A stretch of DNA of 5,238 nt from Planctomycetota bacterium (GTDB lineage: Bacteria; Planctomycetota; Planctomycetia; Gemmatales; Gemmataceae). This document shows positions 1 through 5,089 of the stretch, piece by piece. A program made the position numbers and the translations under genes. Every line of letters begins with the position of its first letter. Positions within the stretch are counted from its first letter, which is position 1. Below the pieces are notes generated by a model. It did not search any database, was not told the origin of the DNA, and worked only from the letters and a program-made list of their open reading frames with translations. The stretch covers positions 1-5,238 of the forward strand of contig JAGWVO010000274.1 of assembly GCA_018970845.1 (NCBI GenBank), given 5' to 3'.

Positions 1-213
1 AAGGCGGATGAAGACGCCAAAAACAAAGAAGCCGCTGACGCCAAGAAGAAAGCTGACGAAGAAGCTAAGAAGAAACAACCCTCTGAAGATAAAAAAAAGG
101 CAGACAACGAAGACAAGAAAAAAACGGAAAGCGTACCGAAGCCGAGTTCGGAGCCAAAAAAAGGTAACAAGTTAGGAAATCCAATGGAACTTAGCGAGAA
201 AAAGGATGGGTGA
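1..213 (+). CDS. C-terminal end of a Lys/Ala/Glu-rich protein (partial)
   Basis: Frame 1 is open from the first base to TGA at 211-213 and encodes 70 residues, so the gene begins before the window. The visible part is almost entirely Lys, Ala, Asp and Glu up to about residue 42, with imperfect repeats of the type ADAKKKADEEAKKK. A Ser/Pro/Lys-rich tail ending in LSEKKDG follows. No membrane segment or catalytic motif is seen. Such highly charged heptad-like stretches form long helices or disordered linkers, for example in TolA-like or cell-envelope proteins, but the functional part is missing, so I name no function. Its AT-rich lysine-codon use (runs of AAA/AAG) differs from the GC-rich genes after 1.4 kb. 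The continuous open frame and the stop just before a tRNA promoter region support a real gene end; low-complexity sequence limits certainty. Confidence 0.6.
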   Translation, partial: KADEDAKNKEAADAKKKADEEAKKKQPSEDKKKADNEDKKKTESVPKPSSEPKKGNKLGNPMELSEKKDG

Positions 214-298
214 TCATTGGTTCAAAAATAGGCTAGATGAAGTAAGGCATTTGACAATTACTCCCGTTTTTCCTGCTTTTACGCCTTTTGCCACGGGC

Positions 299-327
299 TT
301 GACTTCAGTTAGCAAGACGGATACCAT
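299..327 (+). promoter_or_regulatory. candidate sigma70 promoter of the tRNA pair
   Basis: TTGACT at 299-304 (five of six match to TTGACA) is followed after exactly 17 bases by TACCAT at 322-327 (four of six match to TATAAT). Transcription would begin near 334, about 16 bases before the mature 5' end of the Gln tRNA, a normal leader length. A perfect TTGACA also occurs at 251-256 but has no acceptable -10 at 16-18 bases. A TATGAT at 344-349 abuts the tRNA without a matching -35. The rest of 214-349 holds nothing else that I can recognise. Confidence 0.45.
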
Positions 328-349
328 GCGTGGTAGTTAGTTGTATGAT

Positions 350-420
350 TGGGGTATGGTGTAACGGTAGCACAACTGACTCTGGATCAGTTTGTCTAGG
401 TTCGAATCCTAGTCGGGCAG
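350..420 (+). tRNA. tRNA-Gln (anticodon CTG) with defective acceptor-stem pairing
   Basis: The D stem is 359-362/370-373, the anticodon stem is 375-379/387-391 with loop CTCTGGA (anticodon CTG at 382-384), and the T arm is 396-400/408-412 with loop TTCGAAT. All of these pair well. The discriminator is G420 and CCA is not encoded. The 5' acceptor strand 350-356 (TGGGGTA) does not fit the 3' strand 413-419 (TCGGGCA): only positions 1, 2 and 7 pair, and positions 3-6 are G-G, G-G, G-G and T-C. A fitting 5' strand would be TGCCCGA. TGGGGTA itself is the standard 5' strand of another Gln tRNA type, as in E. coli, where it pairs with TACCCCA. The gene is therefore either a chimera, a pseudogene, or an assembly error. 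Identity as Gln is secure; function is doubtful. Confidence 0.8.
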
Positions 421-430
421 TCCGAGTTCA

Positions 431-505
431 CGGGGTGTAGCTCAGCCTGGCTAGAGCGCCTGGTTTGGGACCAGGAAGTCGCAGGTTCGAATCCTGTCAC
501 CCCGA
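431..505 (+). tRNA. tRNA-Pro (anticodon TGG)
   Basis: A full cloverleaf is visible: acceptor CGGGGTG (431-437) pairs perfectly with CACCCCG (498-504), D stem GCTC/GAGC (440-443/454-457), anticodon stem CCTGG/CCAGG (459-463/471-475) with loop TTTGGGA and anticodon TGG at 466-468, and T arm GCAGG/CCTGT (481-485/493-497, with one G-T pair) with loop TTCGAAT. The discriminator is A505. CTA follows instead of CCA, so CCA must be added after transcription. It starts 10 bases after the Gln tRNA and ends 13 bases before the terminator hairpin, so the two tRNAs are very probably co-transcribed. It would read CCA and other proline codons by wobble. Confidence 0.96.
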
Positions 506-518
506 CTATCTTTCAATT

Positions 519-552
519 AAAGCCAATCGTCGCTTTCGTCGGTGGGCTTTTT
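519..552 (+). terminator. intrinsic terminator of the tRNA-Gln/tRNA-Pro transcript
   Basis: AAAGCC (519-524) pairs with GGCTTT (545-550). The stem continues inward as 526-529 with 540-543 and CG (531-532) with CG (537-538), with only two single mismatches, and closes on a CTTT tetraloop. The 3' side runs into five Ts (548-552). It stands just behind the Pro tRNA, as expected for the end of a tRNA operon. Confidence 0.7.
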
Positions 553-731
553 GCTTTGAATCCAAGCGTTTCTTGCTCATCCTGCTGAGTTCAAACGGCT
601 TCCTCTTGCTTTAGGGTTCCTATGCTTGATGGCTGTAAGTCATTGGACCGCCGCAGAAAATCACTGTTCAAACGGGGGCTTCCTGATGTTGTCCGAAGTC
701 GGTTTCATTAAAATCGAGCATCTCCAAAACC

Positions 732-737
732 TATAAT
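732..737 (+). promoter_or_regulatory. possible -10 element (TATAAT) before the DUF1579-like gene
   Basis: An exact TATAAT stands 21 bases before the ATG at 759, inside the otherwise featureless stretch 553-758. No good -35 is found 16-18 bases upstream (709-714 reads TAAAAT). A start near 744 would give a leader of about 15 bases containing the GCGAGG ribosome-binding sequence (745-750), which is short but workable. The match may be chance in AT-rich DNA. Confidence 0.22.
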
Positions 738-758
738 TATTGAAGCGAGGAAACGGAA

Positions 759-1280
759 ATGACCTCAAACGTGAGTTGGCTAACCTATTTGACAATAAGT
801 TATTATTTAATGATTTTCTCCGCCGCCGATCCAGCCAAATCCAAGCCGCCTGAATTGAAAGCTCTCGAACGGCTCGTCGGCACTTGGAATTCCGAGTCGG
901 TCAGTAGAGTGGCTGAATGGACGCCTGCTGAAGCCCGTGCGAAAGGTGTTCTGACCAGAGAATGGGTGCTTTATGGCCAGTTTTTGCAGGAGAAGGGTAA
1001 GCATTCAAGCGGGGACTCCATCGTGATGTTTTCGTTCGATGTCAAAAAGAAGATGTATCGTTCGTGGTTTTTCCACTCAGACGGCAATACGACGGAAACT
1101 TACGGACAATGGGACGAGAGTACCCAGACCTTCACGTTTACCTCGGATCTAAACGGATTGAAGAATACGTCAACCATCAAAATTATCGACGACGATACTC
1201 ACCAGTGGACTGCAGTTGTGAAAGATGCCCAAGGTAAAGTTTTTTACGACGGGGAGGGCAAATGTACTCGGCTGAAATAA
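759..1280 (+). CDS. secreted DUF1579-like (lipocalin-type beta-barrel) protein
   Basis: The product is 173 residues. Residues 1-23 look like a short hydrophobic export signal (WLTYLTISYYLMIF followed by SAA, possible cleavage before D24), though the usual positive charge at the N-terminus is missing. The mature part opens with LKALERLVGTWNSES, the L-x-x-L-V-G-x-W pattern typical of DUF1579 and related lipocalin-like folds. It then runs through alternating strands such as TREWVLYGQFLQE (67-79), RSWFFHSDGN (101-110) and GQWDESTQTFTFTSD (116-130), ending in KCTRLK. Members of this group are usually uncharacterised periplasmic or secreted proteins, common in Planctomycetota, and no enzymatic residues are recognisable. 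GAGG lies 8 bases before the ATG. An internal ATG at 810 would remove the signal, so 759 is preferred. GC content is lower than in the downstream genes. Family assignment rests on pattern memory. Confidence 0.78.
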   Translation: MTSNVSWLTYLTISYYLMIFSAADPAKSKPPELKALERLVGTWNSESVSRVAEWTPAEARAKGVLTREWVLYGQFLQEKGKHSSGDSIVMFSFDVKKKMYRSWFFHSDGNTTETYGQWDESTQTFTFTSDLNGLKNTSTIKIIDDDTHQWTAVVKDAQGKVFYDGEGKCTRLK

Positions 1281-1341
1281 TTATGCCGCCTGAAAAAGCC
1301 GGATGACACAGGGTTCCAAACCAGCAACGGACGCCAAAAAA

Positions 1342-1397
1342 AGTTCAACTGGGGTTCTGAACTCTCGAATTTCACTAAAAATCGGCCCGGAACCCCA
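1342..1397. repeat. nested inverted repeats in the gap after the DUF1579-like gene
   Basis: AGTTCA (1342-1347) pairs with TGAACT (1358-1363) around a 10-base loop. TGGGGTTC (1350-1357) pairs with GAACCCCA (1390-1397), 8 of 8, around 32 bases. The two stems overlap in a pseudoknot-like or mutually exclusive way. They lie in the 169 bases between the DUF1579 stop and the preferred start of the next gene, where base composition shifts. No T-run follows, so this is not a standard terminator. Its role is unknown. Confidence 0.4.
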
Positions 1398-1449
1398 AGC
1401 CTCGCGCCAAGCGCCCATCGGCTGGCATGTGGACGGAGCGGAACAATCA

Positions 1450-2154
1450 ATGCCTGGCGATTGGCATGTAATGTCCGGCGGGAAAAAGTGGGGCCCGCTG
1501 ACCGAACACCAGTTGCGGCGGTTCGCCGAAAGGGGAACCATCACCCCCGACTCCGCCGTGTCCCGTGGTCCCGATGGGCCATGGTTTCCCGCCGGCAGGA
1601 TCACCGGCCTGTTTGACGGCGCGCCTGATTCCCCGATTCCCGCGCCTCCGGAAATACCAGTGGCGACGGCCGTGCCCGAACATCTGGACACCCCCCGTGC
1701 CCCCAGCCCGCCCACGCCTCGGCAAGGGGAAGGGGAGCGCCTGCTTTGGCAAGGCAGGCCCTCGCAAGTCGTCAACCTCGGCAAATACATCCTGTGCGGA
1801 TTGTTCTTCTGGCTGGTGATACCGGTGTTCATCGCCTTGTGGCGTTGGCTCGAGGTCCGCTGCGTGCTGTACGAGGTGACCGACCAGAGATTCCGGATCA
1901 CCCATGGTGTCCTCAACAGGCGGATGGACGAGCTGGAACTCTACCGGGTCAAGGACACGGTTTTCGACCAGCCCTTTTTTATGAGGATTTTCTCACTCGC
2001 CAACATCCTGATCGCAAGTTCCGACATCGCGACGCCTCGCGTCGCCATCCTGGCTCTGCCGGCGGACGAGGCCCGGCGCTTGCGCGAGACGATCAGGGAC
2101 TGTGTTGAGCGTCTCAGGGACAGGAAACGGGTGCGTGAGGTGGACTACCACTAG
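1450..2154 (+). CDS. GYF_2 (DUF4339) plus bacterial PH (bPH2/DUF304) membrane protein
   Basis: From ATG 1450 the product has 234 residues. Residues 4-52 form a GYF_2 domain: WHVMSGGKKWGPLTEHQL, then GTITPDSAV and DGPWFPAG, the conserved W-x-V / GP / W-x-A skeleton. A Pro/Ala-rich linker follows (about 57-92). Then comes ERLLWQGRPS, a hydrophobic segment (about 112-134, KYILCGLFFWLVIPVFIALW), and a bPH2-like domain with LYEVTDQRFRITHGVLNRRMDELELYRVKD, close to the usual 'Y-x-V-T-x-x-R-I ... G-x-x-x-x-x-x-x-E-x-x-x-x-R-x-x-D' pattern. A basic tail ends the protein. It is predicted to sit in the inner membrane with both domains on the cytoplasmic side. GYF_2 domains are thought to bind Pro-rich peptides, but the function is unknown. 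An ATG at 1303 would add 49 residues with no family resemblance, so 1450 is preferred; GGAG at 1435-1438 is a somewhat distant ribosome-binding site. Confidence 0.82.
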   Translation: MPGDWHVMSGGKKWGPLTEHQLRRFAERGTITPDSAVSRGPDGPWFPAGRITGLFDGAPDSPIPAPPEIPVATAVPEHLDTPRAPSPPTPRQGEGERLLWQGRPSQVVNLGKYILCGLFFWLVIPVFIALWRWLEVRCVLYEVTDQRFRITHGVLNRRMDELELYRVKDTVFDQPFFMRIFSLANILIASSDIATPRVAILALPADEARRLRETIRDCVERLRDRKRVREVDYH

Positions 2155-2172
2155 GCCTCGCGCCGCCCCCGG

Positions 2173-2202
2173 GGTGACGGCATCGATCCGAATGCCGTCA
2201 CC
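2173..2202 (+). terminator. perfect 11-bp stem-loop behind the bPH2 gene
   Basis: GGTGACGGCAT (2173-2183) pairs without mismatch with ATGCCGTCACC (2192-2202) around an 8-base loop, 19 bases after the TAG stop. No T-run follows, so it may be a U-less terminator or an mRNA 3' end stabiliser rather than a standard intrinsic terminator. A second, weaker hairpin, CGGAAT/ATTCCG (2205-2210/2220-2225), stands directly behind it. Confidence 0.5.
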
Positions 2203-2324
2203 ACCGGAATAGCCCTCATATTCCGATCGGTTCACCGGGATAACCACGGCGGCATCGGCCATGGCGACCGGCTTGGCGGTTTATGTTTCCAGTGCCCATG
2301 TCTGGCGATAGGGGGGACGGTTTG

Positions 2325-2654
2325 ATGGTTTGGCTGCATCTTTCCATCGCGATCGTTGCCGAGGTGATCGCCACCTCGGCGTTGAAAGCCACGGAAAGCT
2401 TCACGAAACCGGTGCCGCTCGCGGCGGTGGTTGTCGGATACCTTGTCTCGTTTTATTTCCTGTCGCTGACCCTGACGGCGCTTCCCGTCGGCATCGCCTA
2501 CGCCGTCTGGTCGGGAGCCGGGATCATCCTCGTCTCGATGATCGGCTGGCTGGTATTCAACCAGACGCTCGACTGGGCGGCCGTAGCCGGGATCGCGATG
2601 ATCCTCGCGGGAGTCGCGGTGATCAACCTCTTCTCCAAGGCGAGCGCCCACTGA
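2325..2654 (+). CDS. small multidrug resistance (SMR) exporter, EmrE/Qac type
   Basis: The 109-residue product aligns almost end to end with E. coli EmrE (110 residues). It has four hydrophobic helices. The proton- and drug-binding glutamate of helix 1 is E13 (VAEVIATSALK, EmrE E14), and the aromatic residues are Y39 (GYLVSFYFL, EmrE Y40), Y59 and W62 (GIAYAVWSGAG, EmrE Y60 and W63). The helix 4 end INLFSKASAH mirrors INLLSRSTPH. SMR proteins act as antiparallel dimers in the inner membrane, exchanging protons for lipophilic cations such as quaternary ammonium compounds. The EmrE-like helix 1 and WSG motif speak against the guanidinium (SugE/Gdx) branch, and I see no guanidine riboswitch upstream. 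In-frame ATGs at 2283 and 2298 exist, but 2325 matches the family N-terminus and has a G-rich stretch (2311-2317) in front. Substrate cannot be read from sequence. Confidence 0.93.
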   Translation: MVWLHLSIAIVAEVIATSALKATESFTKPVPLAAVVVGYLVSFYFLSLTLTALPVGIAYAVWSGAGIILVSMIGWLVFNQTLDWAAVAGIAMILAGVAVINLFSKASAH

Positions 2655-2724
2655 GTATCCGCCGGGTCGCCTCCCTGCTGTCGATCCGAGTCATGCGCCA
2701 GTAGGTTTCCCATGGTCCCATGTT

Positions 2725-2748
2725 GAACCCGGTTCCGAACCCGTTTCC
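2725..2748. repeat. tandem 12-bp direct repeat in the SMR-amidohydrolase gap
   Basis: GAACCCGGTTCC (2725-2736) is followed at once by GAACCCGTTTCC (2737-2748), identical at 11 of 12 positions. It lies in the 226-base gap 2655-2880, which otherwise holds no clear gene or terminator. A CCCATG doublet (2709-2714 and 2718-2722 region) stands just upstream. The repeat could be simple slippage, or, read on the minus strand, a GNGF/GTGF peptide repeat in a doubtful small open frame. Confidence 0.5.
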
Positions 2749-2880
2749 CTGTGGTGACGGGTTATCCAAGCTTTTGGAAGTCCTGATGGGCCGTGGCGCT
2801 GCCATTCGCTTGAGCCGCCGGATTCGTGATGGCATGATGCCGGTGGTTCTAATCAATGGGTTGGCCCCGGAATCATCCGC

Positions 2881-3810
2881 ATGAACCGCAGGGATACGCT
2901 CCTTCTGGCAGCCGCGTCGGTCGCCGGTTCCTTGTCCGCCGCCGAGCCTTTCTTGGATATCATCGATTGCCATACGCACTTTTATGATCCGTCCAGGCCC
3001 GGAGGTGTTCCCTGGCCCGGCAAGGGTTCTTCCCTGTACCGGACCGTGTTGCCTCGTCACCTCCGGGAACAGAAGACCTACCGCAAGGTGACTGGCACCG
3101 TGATCGTGGAAGCCAGCCCGCTGGTTGGCGACAATGATTGGCTGCTCGGCCTGGCCAAGGATGATCCGTTCATTGTCGGGATCGTGGGCAACCTGAATCC
3201 CGATGATCCCATGTTTGCCAACCACGCGAGGCGTTTGGCCAGGAATGCGTTGTTCCGAGGCATAAGGATCAACTCGGGCCTGCTCAAGGGCGACATTCCC
3301 AAGGAAAGGATCGCCGCGTTCAGGCTGCTGGCCGAACTCGACCTGGCGCTCGATGTCAACGGCGGTCCGGAAACGCCCGGCCTGCTGGCAGGATTGGCGC
3401 GCGCCGTTCCGGGCTTGCGGATCGTGCTCAACCATATCGGCAATGTCGAGGTGACAGGCAAGACGCCTCCCGCCGAGTGGGTGGCCGGAATCCGATCCGC
3501 GGCGGAGAAGCCGAATGTCTGGTGCAAGGTGTCGGCACTTGTGGAAGGGGCGGCCCGGCGAGGCGGCAAGGCTCCCGCCGATCCGATGTTTTACAAGCCT
3601 TGCCTTGACACAGTCTGGACCGCGTTTGGCGCCAAGAGGCTTATTTACGGTAGCAATTGGCCGGTCTGCGAGGCGGCAGCCGATTATGGGGTGATGCAGA
3701 AAATATCCTTGGAAGACGCGGCAAGCCGCGGAACGGCGGCACTCGCCGGGTTTTGCTCACTCAACGCGAAGGACGCCTACAAGTGGATCGAGCGGCCTGG
3801 GCGTTTGTGA
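2881..3810 (+). CDS. exported amidohydrolase-family (Amidohydro_2, COG3618) metal-dependent hydrolase
   Basis: The product has 309 residues. It starts with an export signal of Tat type: NRRDTLLLAAASVAGSLSA, twin Arg at 3-4, likely cleavage after A20 or A21. The TIM-barrel domain shows IIDCHTHFYDP (H31, H33, the metal-binding HxH of strand 1), VIVEAS (74-79), FRGIRIN (125-131), IVLNHIGN (181-188, H185) and YGSNWPV (256-262). The end NAKDAYKW matches the family closing helix. The best-known relatives are lactonases and 2-pyrone-4,6-dicarboxylate-type hydrolases; the substrate here is open. The usual aspartate of the GSDWPV motif is replaced by N259, which may reflect a subfamily or altered metal binding. 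No strong ribosome-binding site precedes the ATG, but the signal peptide supports this start. There is no tight linkage with neighbours (226 bases before, 95 after). Confidence 0.88.
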   Translation: MNRRDTLLLAAASVAGSLSAAEPFLDIIDCHTHFYDPSRPGGVPWPGKGSSLYRTVLPRHLREQKTYRKVTGTVIVEASPLVGDNDWLLGLAKDDPFIVGIVGNLNPDDPMFANHARRLARNALFRGIRINSGLLKGDIPKERIAAFRLLAELDLALDVNGGPETPGLLAGLARAVPGLRIVLNHIGNVEVTGKTPPAEWVAGIRSAAEKPNVWCKVSALVEGAARRGGKAPADPMFYKPCLDTVWTAFGAKRLIYGSNWPVCEAAADYGVMQKISLEDAASRGTAALAGFCSLNAKDAYKWIERPGRL

Positions 3811-3821
3811 CCCTTGGCGCG

Positions 3822-3854
3822 TTCGCCGGTCCCCCGCGGCGTCATGTCGGCGAA
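3822..3854 (+). terminator. weak stem-loop between amidohydrolase and rtcB-like gene
   Basis: TTCGCCG (3822-3828) pairs perfectly with CGGCGAA (3848-3854), with two G-T pairs possible inside, 12 bases after the amidohydrolase stop. An alternative stem CCCCGC/GCGGGG (3832-3837/3860-3865) competes with it. There is no T-run. It may mark the end of the amidohydrolase transcript, but stems of this length are frequent in GC-rich DNA. Confidence 0.25.
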
Positions 3855-3905
3855 GCCAGGCGGGGCGCGAGCCATGCGTCGCCCTGTTATGATTCTTGAT
3901 ACCGC

Positions 3906-5081
3906 ATGGCATCAATCGGGTTGACGATGGGTTCCTCCAAGACAAGCCATGTGTTTTCACCAGGAACCTGGGTCGACCATCAGGCTACCTTGCAGCTGGG
4001 AAAAACGGCCGAATTTCCCGGAATGGTTCATGTCTTTGGCATGCCCGACCTGCATGTGGGCAAGGTTGGTCCCGTCGGGGCGGCATTCCATAGCGTTGAT
4101 GTGATCTATCCGGAATTGGTTGGAGGCGACATCGGTTGTGGCATGCACCTCGGGGCGACGGACATTCCCGCCCGTGGCCATGCCGTGCAAAAGCGGCTGA
4201 GGCGGCTGGGAAGCATCGATGAACCGTGGGCTGGCGACACCAGGGCACTGGCCGCCAGTCATGATTTGGACGAGTCGCGTTATGAGCGCGGTCTCGGAAC
4301 CATCGGCGGCGGGAATCATTTCGCCGAATTGCAGGTGGTGCATGAGATCGCCGATGCCGAGGCCGCGTCGAGAATTGGCATAGATCCCGAGTTGGCCCTG
4401 GTTCTTATCCACAGCGGTTCCCGAGGATTGGGGCAATCGGTGCTGGAATCTCATTTGGGTGAATCGGCGGGCGCCGGCCGCGCCGTGCCCGCCGATTCGA
4501 ATGCCGGGAAATCCTATATCGCGGGTCATGAACAGGCCAGGCGGTTCGCGCGCGCCAACCGTGAGCTGATCGCCCATCGGTTTGCCGAGGGTTTGGGCTC
4601 GAAGTCCTCGCCGCTGCTTGATATCGGCCATAACTTCCTCGAACAGGTGGAGATCGGCGGGGCCAAGACTTGGATTCACCGCAAGGGCGCCGCGCCATCG
4701 GACCGCGGGCCCGTGGTCATTCCCGGATCGAGGGGGACATGGTCGTTCGTGGTGGAACCCCTGGGCGATGGGTCACGCAACGGTTTCTCCCTGGCCCATG
4801 GAGCCGGCAGGAAAATCCCAAGGGGGCATTGCCGGGAAAAGTTCATGGACAGTTACACCCGGGAGGAACTGCTCTCGGTGAACGACAAGAAGCTGGACAT
4901 CAAGAGCCATGTCGTATGCGGCGACCGGGATCTTGTCTTTGAGGAGCATCCCAAGGCGTACAAGGACATACGCCAGGTCATTGGCGACATGGTGGACCTT
5001 GGAATCATCAAGGTCGTGGCCATCCTCAAGCCGGTTCTCACCTACAAGACATCGGGAACCGCCGATGACGGCGACGGCTGA
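3906..5081 (+). CDS. RtcB-family RNA ligase, release-factor-H-associated (RtcB2-like) class
   Basis: The product has 391 residues. RtcB enzymes join RNA 3'-phosphate or 2',3'-cyclic phosphate ends to 5'-OH ends, using GTP and Mn2+ through a guanylated histidine. Visible motifs in order: FPGMVHVFGMPDLHVGKVGP with VGAAF (37-61), GGDIGCGM (D75 and C78, metal ligands), GTIGGGNHFAEL (H138), LVLIHSGSRGLG (H169), DIGHN (H242), HRKGAAP (258-264), VIPGSRGTWSFVV (271-283) and LAHGAGRKIPR, where H298 is the expected guanylated histidine. All key residues are present, so it is probably active and cytoplasmic. The short form and the 'GMPDLH-GK-GPVGAAF ... IYP-LVGGDIGCGM' signature fit the class paired with PrfH (release_rtcB) better than standard RtcB of about 408 residues. 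No ribosome-binding site marks the start; ATG 3927 is an alternative. No prfH, rtcA or archease gene lies in the window. Confidence 0.92.
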   Translation: MASIGLTMGSSKTSHVFSPGTWVDHQATLQLGKTAEFPGMVHVFGMPDLHVGKVGPVGAAFHSVDVIYPELVGGDIGCGMHLGATDIPARGHAVQKRLRRLGSIDEPWAGDTRALAASHDLDESRYERGLGTIGGGNHFAELQVVHEIADAEAASRIGIDPELALVLIHSGSRGLGQSVLESHLGESAGAGRAVPADSNAGKSYIAGHEQARRFARANRELIAHRFAEGLGSKSSPLLDIGHNFLEQVEIGGAKTWIHRKGAAPSDRGPVVIPGSRGTWSFVVEPLGDGSRNGFSLAHGAGRKIPRGHCREKFMDSYTREELLSVNDKKLDIKSHVVCGDRDLVFEEHPKAYKDIRQVIGDMVDLGIIKVVAILKPVLTYKTSGTADDGDG

Positions 5082-5089
5082 AAGGGCGC

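Noticed and set aside
1..150. A/G-rich repeats at the window start considered as a CRISPR or microsatellite array
   Set aside because: There are no regular repeat/spacer units; the periodicity follows a Lys/Ala/Glu-rich reading frame that stays open to a stop at 213.
622..711. Short basic 29-residue open frame (MLDGCKSLDRRR...) with AGGG five bases upstream
   Set aside because: Too short to judge, with no attenuator-like codon run or conserved motif, and the GGG site could be chance.
1305..1334. Resemblance to a tRNA T-arm and 3' end (GGGTTCCAA and GACGCCA; AGLEP on the reverse strand)
   Set aside because: The bases flanking the apparent T-loop do not form a five-pair stem and no acceptor, D or anticodon arm can be found.
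1303..1449. Upstream start adding 49 residues to the GYF_2/bPH protein
   Set aside because: The extension shows no family similarity, crosses the inverted repeats and the composition break, and the GYF_2 domain begins right after the ATG at 1450.
2155..2262. Minus-strand reading MADAAVVIPVNRSEYEGYSG as a gene remnant in the gap before the SMR gene
   Set aside because: The frame has no known family that I can name, runs on antisense into the bPH2 gene, and its sequence is shaped by the strong hairpin at 2173-2202.
2155..2324. Guanidine riboswitch ahead of the SMR gene
   Set aside because: No ACGR-type conserved loops were seen, and the transporter is of the EmrE type rather than the guanidinium exporter type.
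2836..3435. Long minus-strand open frame opposite the amidohydrolase
   Set aside because: It is antisense to a clear conserved TIM-barrel gene and shows no family resemblance; only its last 70 codons, in the intergenic gap, are kept as a weak finding.
3888..3893. TATGAT as -10 of a promoter for the RtcB gene
   Set aside because: No -35-like hexamer is found 16-18 bases upstream, and it would leave a leader of only a few bases before the ATG at 3906.
3957..4679. Long minus-strand open frame (240 codons) opposite the RtcB gene
   Set aside because: It lies entirely within a well-conserved RtcB coding sequence, has no recognisable motif, and is the usual antisense by-product of GC-rich codons.
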